A stretch of 64,000 nucleotides of DNA from the NCBI GenBank assembly GCA_002692725.1, contig NZLU01000034.1, positions 62,001 through 126,000 on the forward strand. The letters run 5' to 3'. The first letter of the stretch is position 1; each line of letters starts with the position of its first letter. The notes beneath the pieces are model-generated. The model saw only the letters and a list, made by a program, of their open reading frames with translations. It was not told where the DNA came from and ran no database searches. This DNA comes from Ponticaulis sp. (GTDB lineage Bacteria > Pseudomonadota > Alphaproteobacteria > Caulobacterales > Hyphomonadaceae). Shown in pieces: positions 52,493 through 61,172 of this stretch. Made by a program: the position numbers and the translations under genes.

Positions 52493-52788
52493 GCGATTTG
52501 AAGATCAGGCACACACTCGGCTGGATGGCGATTGGGCTGGGGCTGACGATTGGTCTCCTTGTGTCGGTACTCGCTGTCCCTTCGTTCTTTCAGCAGGATC
52601 GATGTATGGACAATGGCGGCATCTGGGTCGGGACGCCTGCGCGCTGTGTTTGTTCCTATGCGGATCTCGCCTTACGAAAGGACAACCCTTCCGAGCTTCA
52701 GGTTCAGCGCAGAGCCTTCTGCGACGCGAAACCCAATGGCAGTATGTGGAATCAGGAAGATGTCGAAGCATATCGGAGTTTGAGGTGA
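52489..52788 (+). CDS. Small single-TM protein between mmsA and mmsB
   Basis: This 99-aa protein starts at GTG overlapping the mmsA stop (GTGA). It has one TM helix (GWMAIGLGLTIGLLVSVLAV) and an exported part with four cysteines (DRCMDNGGIWV, ARCVCSYAD, RAFCDAK). No known family is recognised. The 4-bp coupling suggests that it is translated with mmsA, but a role in valine catabolism is not evident. Confidence 0.65.
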   Translation: MSDLKIRHTLGWMAIGLGLTIGLLVSVLAVPSFFQQDRCMDNGGIWVGTPARCVCSYADLALRKDNPSELQVQRRAFCDAKPNGSMWNQEDVEAYRSLR

Positions 52789-52800
52789 GGTTAGGGTAGG

Positions 52801-52945
52801 TCGGTTCAAAGCCGGACGTGATCCGGCTGGAACCGACACTTCGTGCCAAAGTGTTGCGCCGCCCCGGCGTTCGTCGCCGGGGACTATCTCCTGATCTCGC
52901 AAGCTGAGAAGGCGGGAGTTGGTTCCCAGGAACACGCCTTGGGAA
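52801..52945 (+). ncRNA. Multi-hairpin structured leader upstream of mmsB (candidate)
   Basis: Five consecutive hairpins can be drawn. The first is an outer stem TCGGTTC/GAACCGA (52801-52807 with 52830-52836) enclosing GCCGGA/TCCGGC (52811-52816 with 52822-52827). Then come CACTT/AAGTG (52837-52841 with 52849-52853), CCCCGGCG/CGCCGGGG (52862-52869 with 52875-52882), TCTC/GAGA (52895-52898 with 52906-52909), and TTCCCA/TGGGAA (52923-52928 with 52940-52945). It ends 37 bp before the mmsB start. I know no matching riboswitch. The strand is assumed from mmsB. Confidence 0.45.
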
Positions 52946-52981
52946 GTCGCTGTAGATAGACCGACAGAAAGAGAGAACCAC

Positions 52982-53872
52982 ATGACCAAAATCGCATTTA
53001 TCGGCCTTGGAAATATGGGCTCGGGCATGTGTGTGAATCTGGCGAAGGCCGGGTTTGACGTTATGGCGTTTGACCTCAATCGCGACGCCGTGAAGGCAGT
53101 CGCGGAGAAGGGCGTAAAACCTGCGAGCGCGCTTGGCGACGCTGTGGTGAATGCTGATGTGGTGGTGAGCATGCTGCCTGCCGGGAAACACGTCCACGCC
53201 GTCTATTTCGACACAGATGGCGTGGCCGATCAGGCTAAGCCTGGCACCTTGTTTCTCGATTGCTCAACCATCTCGGTTGAAGAGGCGCGCGAGGCAGCGG
53301 CAAAGGCCGAGGCGGCAGGCTTCATATATATGGATGCGCCGGTTTCAGGTGGCACAGCCGCGGCGGATGCGGGCACGCTGACCTTTATGGTGGGCGGTGC
53401 GGCGGAGGGATATGAGCGCGGCAAACCAATCCTCGATGCCATGGGCAAGAATGTGTTTCACGCAGGTGGGTCAGGTAATGGCCAGGCCGCCAAGATTGCC
53501 AACAACATGCTGCTTGCCATCTCTATGATCGGCACATGCGAGGCGTTCAATCTGGCGGAAAAGCTGGGCCTCGATGCGCAGACCTTTTACGATATTTCCT
53601 CCACGGCATCAGGTCAGTGCTGGTCCATGACGAGTTATTGTCCGGCGCCGGGGCCTGTGCCTGCCGCGCCAAGCAATCGCGACTATCAACCGGGCTTTGC
53701 CGTAGCCATGATGCTGAAGGATTTAAAGCTCGCCATGGGCGCGGCGGAGGCTGCGGGAGCAGAGACGCCTTTGGGGTATCATGCTGAAGAGATTTACACC
53801 GCGCTTTCGGAGGCGGGTCATGACGGGTTGGATTTCTCTGGCGTGATGAAGCGGATCAAAGGCGAGATCTGA
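52982..53872 (+). CDS. mmsB: 3-Hydroxyisobutyrate dehydrogenase
   Basis: This 296-aa NAD-dependent enzyme oxidises 3-hydroxyisobutyrate to methylmalonate semialdehyde, the substrate of MmsA, in valine degradation. The Rossmann motif is FIGLGNMGSGM (7-17), the substrate loop DAPVSGGTAAADAGTL and the catalytic Lys region GNGQAAKIANNML. The start at 52982 is chosen because the in-frame extension to 52919 lies in the structured leader. It is separated from mmsA by the small membrane gene and the leader. Confidence 0.95.
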   Translation: MTKIAFIGLGNMGSGMCVNLAKAGFDVMAFDLNRDAVKAVAEKGVKPASALGDAVVNADVVVSMLPAGKHVHAVYFDTDGVADQAKPGTLFLDCSTISVEEAREAAAKAEAAGFIYMDAPVSGGTAAADAGTLTFMVGGAAEGYERGKPILDAMGKNVFHAGGSGNGQAAKIANNMLLAISMIGTCEAFNLAEKLGLDAQTFYDISSTASGQCWSMTSYCPAPGPVPAAPSNRDYQPGFAVAMMLKDLKLAMGAAEAAGAETPLGYHAEEIYTALSEAGHDGLDFSGVMKRIKGEI

Positions 53873-53878
53873 AGGAAC

Positions 53879-53894
53879 TTCCGTCCGGACGGAA
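53879..53894. promoter_or_regulatory. 16-bp perfect palindrome between mmsB and the Kazal genes
   Basis: TTCCGTCCGGACGGAA is a perfect palindrome 6 bp after the mmsB stop codon and 38 bp before the first Kazal lipoprotein gene. It lacks a T-run, so it is more likely an operator than a terminator. Confidence 0.4.
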
Positions 53895-53931
53895 CGTAGG
53901 ATAAGCTCAGCTGAAAATCCGGGAGACCCCT

Positions 53932-54357
53932 ATGCCGCGCCTGTTTACGCTCATCGCTATTGTTACACTGGGCCTGATCGCGGCTTGCGCGGTTGAACCG
54001 TATAAAGACCGGTATCCGGATGGTAATTATCCGCCACCTCCGGGCCAGACTTACCCACCCCCGCCGCCTGGGCAGAGCTATCCACCTGGTCGTCCGATCG
54101 CGGATGACGGACAGGCGTGCGGCGGCATTGCCGGGGTTCAATGCGGCAATCCGAACTCCTATTGCAAGAATGATTACAATGCCTGCGGCGCAGCCGATCA
54201 GATGGGCTATTGCGCACCACGGCCGGACATGTGCACCCGGGAATACCGGCCTGTGTGTGGGTGTGATGGCCAGACCTATGGCAATGCCTGCACGGCGGCC
54301 TCAGCCGGGGTGAGCGTGGTTCACGATGGCGAGTGCGGGTCAAGCGGTCGATACTGA
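53932..54357 (+). CDS. Kazal-domain lipoprotein 1
   Basis: This 141-aa protein has the lipobox IAAC, a Pro-rich spacer ([20 protein letters not shown]), a Cys-rich segment ([19 protein letters not shown]) and a C-terminal Kazal domain: [20 protein letters not shown], then TAASAGVSV and DGEC. Kazal domains inhibit serine proteases in eukaryotes; in bacteria such lipoproteins may shield the cell surface from proteases. It has a direct paralogue 35 bp downstream, without the Pro spacer. Confidence 0.85.
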   Translation: MPRLFTLIAIVTLGLIAACAVEPYKDRYPDGNYPPPPGQTYPPPPPGQSYPPGRPIADDGQACGGIAGVQCGNPNSYCKNDYNACGAADQMGYCAPRPDMCTREYRPVCGCDGQTYGNACTAASAGVSVVHDGECGSSGRY

Positions 54358-54392
54358 CCGGCACCGGACCATCAAATTTCGGGGGAGTGAAC

Positions 54393-54758
54393 ATGCAGAA
54401 GTTCAAATTGTATCTGATGGCGATGTGCCTGGGGCTTCTGGCCGCGTGTGCTGGTGAGCCGTCCTCAACGGGCCCTGAGCCAATGCCTGATCCGGTGACA
54501 AGCCGACCCATGGCGCAGGACGGCGAAATGTGCGGTGGCATCGCTGCCATTCAGTGCGCCAATCCACGATCTTACTGCGCGACGCATAGTTTCTCCTGCG
54601 GGGCAGGCGACCAGTCGGGGGTGTGTCAGGCGAAACCTGAAATCTGCACAATGGAATACATGCCGGTGTGCGGGTGTGATGGCAAAACCTATTCCAATTT
54701 CTGTCACGCGGCGTCAGCGGGCGTGAATGCGGCCCATCAGGGCGCGTGCGAAGGTTAG
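54393..54758 (+). CDS. Kazal-domain lipoprotein 2
   Basis: This 121-aa protein has the lipobox LAAC and the same order of parts: a short spacer, [19 protein letters not shown], then the Kazal domain [20 protein letters not shown], followed by HAASAGVNA and QGAC. The start at 54393 is preceded by GGGGGAG; the in-frame start at 54333 lies inside the first Kazal gene. It arose with the upstream gene by tandem duplication. Its stop adjoins that of the convergent GMC gene. Confidence 0.85.
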   Translation: MQKFKLYLMAMCLGLLAACAGEPSSTGPEPMPDPVTSRPMAQDGEMCGGIAAIQCANPRSYCATHSFSCGAGDQSGVCQAKPEICTMEYMPVCGCDGKTYSNFCHAASAGVNAAHQGACEG

Positions 54759-56372
54759 TCAGGCTTTCAGATCTTCAAGCATCATCCGAGCGCCGCGATC
54801 AGCCATCATGATGGTCGGCGTATTTGTGTTCCCTGAGGTGATTAGCGGCATGGCCGAGGCATCGATCACGCGCAGGCCCTCCAGCCCACGAAACCTGAAG
54901 CGCTGATCGAGTGGCGCAGTCTCATCTGCGCCCATGGCGATTGTGCCCACTGGGTGGAAGATCGTCGTACCGATATCGCCCGCAGCTTTTTCGAGCTCAG
55001 CCTGATCGTCGCTGACGGACGGACCGGGCAGATATTCTTCAGGCCCGTAGCAGGCGAGTGCCGCCTGAGACATGAGCTGGCGTGTGACGCGAATGGCCTT
55101 GGCGGCCACGGCCTTGTCTTCATCGGTCGACAGATAATTCGGCGAGATATAAGGCGCATCGCGGGCAGACGGCGTCGTCACATAGATCTCACCACGCGAG
55201 GTCGGTCGCAGATTACAGGCACTGACCGTGACAGCATCGAAAGTATGGAGCGGGTCGCCAAATTTATCGAGCGAGAGCGGCTGCAGATGAAACTGCAGAT
55301 CTGGGCGGTGCTGGCGCTCATCCGTTTTTGTGAAGATGCCGACCTGTGAGGGTGCCATGGTGAGCGGCCCCTTGCGGAAGAGCGCGTAGTCGAGCCCCAT
55401 TGCTGCTTTGCCAAACAGGGAGTGATAGCGCGTGTTAAGCGTCGGCACGCCAGAGACTTTGTAAATGGCGCGCTGCTGAAGATGGTCCTGAAGGTTTCGC
55501 CCGACCTGTTGTTGATCAATACGGGGCCAGATGCCTGCCTTTTTGAGGTGTTCAGCCGGGCCAATGCCCGACCGGTTGAGGATCTGCACCGAACCAATAC
55601 TTCCTGCCGCCAGAACAACGCCGGCGCGCGCCTTGATAACTCGTTTGCCATCCGATTCATTCACGCGCACGCCGGTGACCCGGTCACCTTCCATGACGAG
55701 CGAATGTGTGAGAATGCCGGTTTCGATCTTCAGATTTCGGCGCTTTTGAACCGGTTTGAGAAAACCTCTGGCGGCTGACCAGCGCGTGCCCGCTTTCTGG
55801 TTCACATGGAAATAGCCAGAGCCTGTATTGTCGCCGGTGTTGAAGTCGTCGGTTTTGGGAATGCCCATGTCCTCGGCAGCGTCTCGCAAGGCGTCGAGAA
55901 TTGTCCAGCCGACGCGAGGAAACTCCACCCGCATTTCACCGCCAGTGCCATGATGCTCGCTGTCTCCGAGGAAATGGTCTTCGATCCGACGAAAGGCGGG
56001 AAGCACATCCTCCCAGCCCCAATCGGTGAGGCCGAGCGCTTTCCAGCTTTCATAATCCTCGCGCTGGCCGCGCATGGAGATCATGGCGTTGATGGCCGAA
56101 GACCCGCCCAGGGTTTTGCCCCGCGGATAGGCAAGATCACGTCCGTTCAGCCCAGGCTGGGGCTCTGTGCGGTACATCCAGTCAGATTTCGGATTGCCAA
56201 TCGCGAACAGATATCCGACCGGAATCTTATACCAGATCCAGTTGTCCGGTTTGCCCGCCTCGAGAAGCAGAATGCGTAAATCCTCTCGTTCGGAGAGACG
56301 GTTGGCGAGCACACAGCCCGCCGACCCCGCACCGACGATGATGATGTCGAATTCCTGCTCTTCGGCAGACAC
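54759..56372 (-). CDS. GMC-family FAD oxidoreductase (choline-dehydrogenase-like)
   Basis: This 537-aa GMC flavoenzyme starts at GTG (56372). The FAD motif is IIVGAGSAGCVLANRLSE, followed by LLLEAGKPDNW, the GMC signature YPRGKTLGGSSAINAMI, and the C-terminal catalytic region IFHPVGTIAMG and SGNTNTPTIMMADRGA. It is probably an alcohol dehydrogenase of unknown substrate; choline is possible but not shown. Its gene follows a carboxylesterase gene with a 9-bp gap, so ester hydrolysis and alcohol oxidation may be linked. Confidence 0.93.
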   Translation of the reverse strand: MSAEEQEFDIIIVGAGSAGCVLANRLSEREDLRILLLEAGKPDNWIWYKIPVGYLFAIGNPKSDWMYRTEPQPGLNGRDLAYPRGKTLGGSSAINAMISMRGQREDYESWKALGLTDWGWEDVLPAFRRIEDHFLGDSEHHGTGGEMRVEFPRVGWTILDALRDAAEDMGIPKTDDFNTGDNTGSGYFHVNQKAGTRWSAARGFLKPVQKRRNLKIETGILTHSLVMEGDRVTGVRVNESDGKRVIKARAGVVLAAGSIGSVQILNRSGIGPAEHLKKAGIWPRIDQQQVGRNLQDHLQQRAIYKVSGVPTLNTRYHSLFGKAAMGLDYALFRKGPLTMAPSQVGIFTKTDERQHRPDLQFHLQPLSLDKFGDPLHTFDAVTVSACNLRPTSRGEIYVTTPSARDAPYISPNYLSTDEDKAVAAKAIRVTRQLMSQAALACYGPEEYLPGPSVSDDQAELEKAAGDIGTTIFHPVGTIAMGADETAPLDQRFRFRGLEGLRVIDASAMPLITSGNTNTPTIMMADRGARMMLEDLKA

Positions 56373-56381
56373 GATAGCGCT

Positions 56382-57989
56382 CTATTCGTTTTTAAACAGA
56401 ACGCCGCCTTCTGCATCGAAATAGTCTTCATCGACTTCAGAGACGGTGTTGAAGCGCATGGCCTGAAGATCGTCTTCCGTCACGGATGGCCAGAACGGCA
56501 GGCCGCGCGCATTCGGGTCACCATGACGGGCAAAGCTGATCCAAGCTTCGCTGACCTGATCGGCTACCTTTTGCGGTACTTCCAAATCACTTCCGACCAT
56601 GGATTCGGAATTACCGAGCGTATCGAATGCAAAGGGAATTTCGAGCGCGTGCGGGGTTTTGTAAATGCCACCAACCACAGGTGTTTCCCAGTCAAACTGA
56701 TACAGCCAGACGGGAGCTGTGCCCTGCTCGGCCTTTTTCTTGGCCTGACGCACCGCATTGGCGGAATAGCGGACGTCTGAGGCCATTGCGACGAGGATCT
56801 GGCCGTCGGAATAGTCCGGAAACTCTCCACGATAGGCTTCAACGATGTCTTCGAACTCGTCCTCGGTGACAAACTCGCCAATCAATCCTTTGACAGCCTG
56901 AAAGCTGAGCGTTGGCTCGCTTGAGCCGGGACGCATCAGCCAGAGCGAAAGCTCGTCCTTATTTGACCCTATCAGCATCGGGACATCAGCGTTTGGCTGC
57001 GGTGCAGGCGCTGTGAAGGGATCGTATTTCAGCGAACGACCATCGACGACCGGACCCCAGGAAAAGCTTCTGCTGGACATGGCGGCGGCTTTTCGCAAGC
57101 CCGCAATTATCTCATCCTGGGTGAGCACCTTAAGCCCTTCCAGATCACCTCCTTCAAGTCCAACGGCTTTCAGAAAGTCGAGCGTGTCCCTGTGGGCCTG
57201 TTCAGGAGTACGAAAACTGAGCATTGATCCAGACTGGACGATGGCGCGGTCGAACAAACCTTCTGCCATACCCATAGCGTTCAGAACAGAAACCTTACGG
57301 CCACCACCGGACTCGCCGAAAATAGTGACGTTTTCCGGGTTGCCGCCGAATGTCCCAATATTGTCGCGAACCCATTCAAGGGCCTGAACCATATCCAGCG
57401 TGCCAACATTGCCGCTGTCAGCATAGGCCGGGTCATCTGTCATGCCGGCAAGGTAGAGATATCCGAGTGCGTTCAGGCGGTGATTGATGCTGACGACCAC
57501 AACGTCGCCCCGATTGGCAAGGTTAACGCCTTCATAGGCTGTACTGGAGCCAGAACCACTCTGAAAACCACCGCCATGAAGCCAGACCATGACGGGGCGT
57601 CTGCGGTCATCAAGGCCTGGTGTCCAGATGTTCAGGCCCAGCATGTTTTCGCTCATTTCAGGAACAGGGTCGGGTTGCCAGGAAGCAAACACGGCGGTGT
57701 TGCCGGCAAGCTGCGGAGTGGTGTCCGGATAGCTGTTGGCTTCAAGAATGCCGCCCCATGGTTCTGGTGGCTGAGGAGGTTCGAAGCGGGTGACCGAAGT
57801 GTCGGCACCATAGGGAATGCCGAGGAAGACATTGACGCCATCTTTTACATGCCCCTGAACCTTGCCGTACTGGGTTTCTGCGATGGGTTCAGCTTGCGAA
57901 ATCGGAGCGGCCTCTTGCGCAAGAGCAGGAATTTGCGGGGTAAAGAGCAAAGTAGTGGCGGCAAAGCCAGCCAGGAACAGGCGTTTCAA
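56382..57989 (-). CDS. Exported type-B carboxylesterase
   Basis: This 535-aa esterase starts at TTG (57989) after GGGAGA. A signal peptide ends at PALAQEA. The alpha/beta-hydrolase motifs are VNVFLGIPYGADT, VMVWLHGGGFQSGSG for the oxyanion hole and the nucleophile elbow TIFGESGGGRKVS, in which Gly replaces the more usual Ala. Acid and His are expected near SNKDELSL and KTPHALEIPF. It should cleave carboxylic esters in the periplasm. It is co-transcribed with the downstream GMC gene. Confidence 0.92.
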   Translation of the reverse strand: MKRLFLAGFAATTLLFTPQIPALAQEAAPISQAEPIAETQYGKVQGHVKDGVNVFLGIPYGADTSVTRFEPPQPPEPWGGILEANSYPDTTPQLAGNTAVFASWQPDPVPEMSENMLGLNIWTPGLDDRRRPVMVWLHGGGFQSGSGSSTAYEGVNLANRGDVVVVSINHRLNALGYLYLAGMTDDPAYADSGNVGTLDMVQALEWVRDNIGTFGGNPENVTIFGESGGGRKVSVLNAMGMAEGLFDRAIVQSGSMLSFRTPEQAHRDTLDFLKAVGLEGGDLEGLKVLTQDEIIAGLRKAAAMSSRSFSWGPVVDGRSLKYDPFTAPAPQPNADVPMLIGSNKDELSLWLMRPGSSEPTLSFQAVKGLIGEFVTEDEFEDIVEAYRGEFPDYSDGQILVAMASDVRYSANAVRQAKKKAEQGTAPVWLYQFDWETPVVGGIYKTPHALEIPFAFDTLGNSESMVGSDLEVPQKVADQVSEAWISFARHGDPNARGLPFWPSVTEDDLQAMRFNTVSEVDEDYFDAEGGVLFKNE

Positions 57990-58147
57990 GTTCTATTCTC
58001 CCTCGTCGTCCGGTCATCGGATCTTGGCGCCTTGCATAAAGCAAGCGACCAAAGGCCGCAAATAATCGTTCCGTGAATAGCTTGTTGCGATCCGGGGAAT
58101 GTCTTCTACTCGTCTGCTGGAGATGCAAGGCGCAGAGGCGTTGAGAC

Positions 58148-59149
58148 ATGGGTGAAACAGAAAAGCCGTCCCAGTCTGTCCGATTGAGGGTTGGCTGGCG
58201 GTTGCTGAAGGTATTTCTGATTGTTCTCTTTGTCGGCATTGCGTTGAATGCGCTGATCCTGGCGATTGGCGCGGGTGCGGGCGGTGTGACCATCTCACTG
58301 ACGGTTTTACTCGCTCTGCCATTCTTCCTGAGCGCGTTGATGATCTATTTGATTAAGACGGACGCGGATGGCAGCGGGACTTACTATTACTGGGCGCCGG
58401 TGATCACGGTGGTCGGACTGATTACGGTGGGCGGGGTGTTGATCCGGGAGGGCGTTGTCTGCCTCATCATGGTGCTGCCGCTTTGGGTGCCAATGGCGAT
58501 CTGGGGCGCGCTGACTGTGCGCGGGTATCAGCGCGCTGCCCATAAAGATGCATCCCAGATCAAAGTTTTTGAGCTAAGTTCGCTGACCCTCATTCCAGTC
58601 GTGATTATGGGGCTGGATGTCGGTCTGCCGCAAAACATCTCAACGTTCGAAGTTCGTCGGAGTATTGTGCTCGATGCGACGCCCGAAGAGATCTGGCCTC
58701 TGCTTTTGGAGCTCGACGACCTCTCTGTGGAAGAGGGGAAGTGGAATGTGACCCAGAACCTTTTGCAGATTCCACGGCCCGCGTCGGCCCTGGTGACAGG
58801 TAAGGGTGAAGGCGCGGTTCGTGCGGCCCGTTGGGGCGAACATATCCGATTTGAGGAGCATATTTCGGATTGGGCTGAGCACCAGCGTCTGGTCTGGAAA
58901 TTCGTCTTTCCGGATGACTCGATCAGTGCCTATACCGACTCGCATATTCACCCTCAGGGACCGCATCTACGCATTGAACAAGGCGGCTATGAACTGACGG
59001 AATTGGGCAGTGGTCAAACCCGGCTGGAACTCTATACCCGCTATGAGGCGGAGACGCCGGTCAATCTGTATGCGGCGCTTTGGGGTGAGCTGATCCTTGG
59101 AGACATCCAATCCAATATCCTGTCGATTCTTGATCAGCGTCTCGATTGA
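58148..59149 (+). CDS. Polytopic membrane protein with C-terminal SRPBCC domain
   Basis: This 333-aa protein has about five hydrophobic helices between residues 20 and 156, followed by a soluble SRPBCC-like domain (STFEVRRSIVLDATPEEIW, FPDDSISAYTDSHI, LGSGQTRLELYTRYE). SRPBCC domains bind lipids or polyketides; attachment to a membrane anchor suggests a membrane-facing ligand site. Function is unknown. It lies divergently from the esterase gene. Confidence 0.75.
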   Translation: MGETEKPSQSVRLRVGWRLLKVFLIVLFVGIALNALILAIGAGAGGVTISLTVLLALPFFLSALMIYLIKTDADGSGTYYYWAPVITVVGLITVGGVLIREGVVCLIMVLPLWVPMAIWGALTVRGYQRAAHKDASQIKVFELSSLTLIPVVIMGLDVGLPQNISTFEVRRSIVLDATPEEIWPLLLELDDLSVEEGKWNVTQNLLQIPRPASALVTGKGEGAVRAARWGEHIRFEEHISDWAEHQRLVWKFVFPDDSISAYTDSHIHPQGPHLRIEQGGYELTELGSGQTRLELYTRYEAETPVNLYAALWGELILGDIQSNILSILDQRLD

Positions 59150-59255
59150 AATTTCTCAAAAAATCAAACGACAGACAGGAATGAGGTTTAACCTTAGTGC
59201 CTTAATCTTCTTATCGGGCCGTCAGAAGACAGCCTGATAATGAGGAGCTCAAGAA

Positions 59256-60257
59256 ATGAGCCTGACCAGCATCAGAGACAGCTATCACGAGGTCTTTCAG
59301 ACGCTGCGCAAAGTTGCAGAGCGCGAAGACGCGACTGCAGACCGCGCGAAACCGCGCGAGATCTATGGCGCGAAGCTATCCGACAAACCAGCGTTCGAAG
59401 TTTCCCTGTCGGCCGAGGCTAGCCAGAAAACCGAAAAGAGCGAGGTGCCAGACGTCGACCCACGCGTCGAGGCGCTGTCCCGGGAAAAAGGCCGTGCGCG
59501 CGAAAGGCTGATTGAACTGGGCAAGCAGATCAAGCTTGTGCGGAAGATCTGGCAATATCAGCCCAAAGAACTTGCAAAACAGCTGATCCGGCTGGCGCAG
59601 GAGCTGAAGGATGTTCTGACAGATTATAAGAAAGCCCAGAAGGAACTCGCCGAGCTTCGGGGGTCGATGTCGTCGGGCGGGGCAGGCATGGCCATGCCAA
59701 ATGTTTCGATCCCGTCAGCGACACCGCCCTCCGCCGAGACATCAGAAGACGGCGAAACTCCTTCACCTGACGATATGCAGAAAGACGCGGAACAGGCCGT
59801 AGAGTTTGCGGAAGCCGAGTTGGCGCATCTGCCGGACGAAACTGAAGATGAAGTAGCCAGCGTCCCGGTCCCGGCCGAAGAGCCTGACGAGCGTGTGCCA
59901 GACACTGATGAGACCTCGCTCAAGGGGCTCACAGCCTATGGCCCGATGAAAATTGAACGATTCCGTCTCGATCAGACCCCGGAGGCCTTCGAACTGAGAG
60001 GCGATCTGGAGTTTGTGAATGGTGCCAAAAGCCTGCTGAAGGAGCTGAAAGACGCCTTTGGCGACGTGAAACGATGGGCCATCGGGTTTGATCAGGATGG
60101 GAAAGACGACCGGAAACTCTATGAACTCACGGGAAAAGTGCTCAAGAAACTGGAAAAGGATTTGACCGATTATGAGGTGGAGCTGAGGGAGATGATGCCG
60201 CCTGCCATCTGGGTTTCAAGGGCCGTTCCAGCGGGTCTTTCGGTTAATAATGGTTGA
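59256..60257 (+). CDS. Coiled-coil and acidic-linker protein, unknown
   Basis: This 333-aa cytosolic protein has a short helical start, a basic coiled coil near residues 66-130 (REKGRARERLIELGKQIKLV, then KKAQKELAEL), a Ser/Pro/Glu-rich acidic linker to about residue 215, and a C-terminal helical part (EFVNGAKSLLKELKDAFGDV onward to KKLEKDLTDYEVEL). I recognise no family. GAGGAG precedes the start. No partner gene is adjacent, so no role can be inferred. Confidence 0.65.
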   Translation: MSLTSIRDSYHEVFQTLRKVAEREDATADRAKPREIYGAKLSDKPAFEVSLSAEASQKTEKSEVPDVDPRVEALSREKGRARERLIELGKQIKLVRKIWQYQPKELAKQLIRLAQELKDVLTDYKKAQKELAELRGSMSSGGAGMAMPNVSIPSATPPSAETSEDGETPSPDDMQKDAEQAVEFAEAELAHLPDETEDEVASVPVPAEEPDERVPDTDETSLKGLTAYGPMKIERFRLDQTPEAFELRGDLEFVNGAKSLLKELKDAFGDVKRWAIGFDQDGKDDRKLYELTGKVLKKLEKDLTDYEVELREMMPPAIWVSRAVPAGLSVNNG

Positions 60258-60354
60258 ACATATTTTGTAAAATTCGCCCGCGAGGCGTAATACATGGCCA
60301 ATAAAACTACCTCATGGTTAAACTACCTTGGGGAGAAATTGGGAGTTTTCTGCC

Positions 60355-60567
60355 ATGACACAGCGTTTACAAGAAGGGATTCTGTTTGCGACCGGAGACC
60401 GCGCAGCGTTATGTTTTCATATGTGGGCAGCTGTTCTGATTGCATCACTATTTCTTCTGTTCCTGACGCCGATCGCCGGTCTTTTGGGTATTGTTGCAGC
60501 TTTTGGGTTCAGTTTTCTCGCCGTCCGGTTATCTCGCGGATCACGTGTTCAGCCTGAAGCATTCTGA
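60355..60567 (+). CDS. Small membrane protein, 70 aa
   Basis: This short gene begins at ATG 60355 with GGGAG at good distance. The product has an amphipathic start (MTQRLQEGILFATGDRAAL) and a hydrophobic stretch at residues 24-60 that could form two helices, ending with a basic tail. No family is recognised. The frame and ribosome site support it, but it could be spurious. Confidence 0.45.
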   Translation: MTQRLQEGILFATGDRAALCFHMWAAVLIASLFLLFLTPIAGLLGIVAAFGFSFLAVRLSRGSRVQPEAF

Positions 60568-60630
60568 TCACACAATTGCGTCACGCCCGCTTGACTGGTC
60601 GGTGAATGGTTTGCGCACTATCTGAACGGT

Positions 60631-61170
60631 ATGATGCTAACTTTTCCTACCGTACTATCCCGACGCAAAATCTTGTTTGGCGGAAGTTCCGCTCTCATAC
60701 TGACGGCCTGTTCAGGCGGTGCTGCAGACTCCAATCCGACACTCCAGCCCGATATTGGTAGCAATCCTGATGGCACGGACTGGGCGGCGCTGACCGAGGA
60801 GGAATGGCGGGACCGATTGTCGCCTGCTGCATTTCGCGTGCTGCGCAAGGAAGATACCGAACGCCCTTTCACCTCCCCGTTAAACGAGGAAAAGCGCGAT
60901 GGGATATACCATTGCGCGGGGTGTGATCTGGCGCTCTTCTCCAGCGAACAGAAATACGATTCCGGAACCGGCTGGCCCAGTTTTTGGGCGCATCTGGATG
61001 GGGTCATGGGTACAAAAGCCGACAACAAATTCTTCATGCAGCGCACGGAATATCACTGTATTCGCTGCGGCGGACATCAGGGGCATGTGTTTAATGATGG
61101 TCCGGCACCCACTGGCGAACGCTGGTGCAATAATGGAGTCGCGCTGACATTCAGGCCTACGACCGCCTGA
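60631..61170 (+). CDS. msrB: Exported peptide-methionine (R)-S-oxide reductase
   Basis: This 179-aa MsrB repairs methionine-R-sulfoxide. The zinc cysteines are in YHCAGCDLALF and YHCIRCGGHQGHVF, and the catalytic Cys lies in GERWCNNGVALTF (Cys166), with Asn in place of the usual Ile/Val. The N-terminus SRRKILFGGSSALILTAC is unusual: a twin-arginine-like motif plus a lipobox, so the enzyme is probably a periplasmic lipoprotein. Start ATG 60631 or 60634. Confidence 0.92.
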   Translation: MMLTFPTVLSRRKILFGGSSALILTACSGGAADSNPTLQPDIGSNPDGTDWAALTEEEWRDRLSPAAFRVLRKEDTERPFTSPLNEEKRDGIYHCAGCDLALFSSEQKYDSGTGWPSFWAHLDGVMGTKADNKFFMQRTEYHCIRCGGHQGHVFNDGPAPTGERWCNNGVALTFRPTTA

Positions 61171-61172
61171 GT

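Noticed and set aside
59188..59205. Possible CtrA site (TTAA...TTAA) before the coiled-coil gene
   Set aside because: The two TTAA are 10 bp apart, not the required 7.
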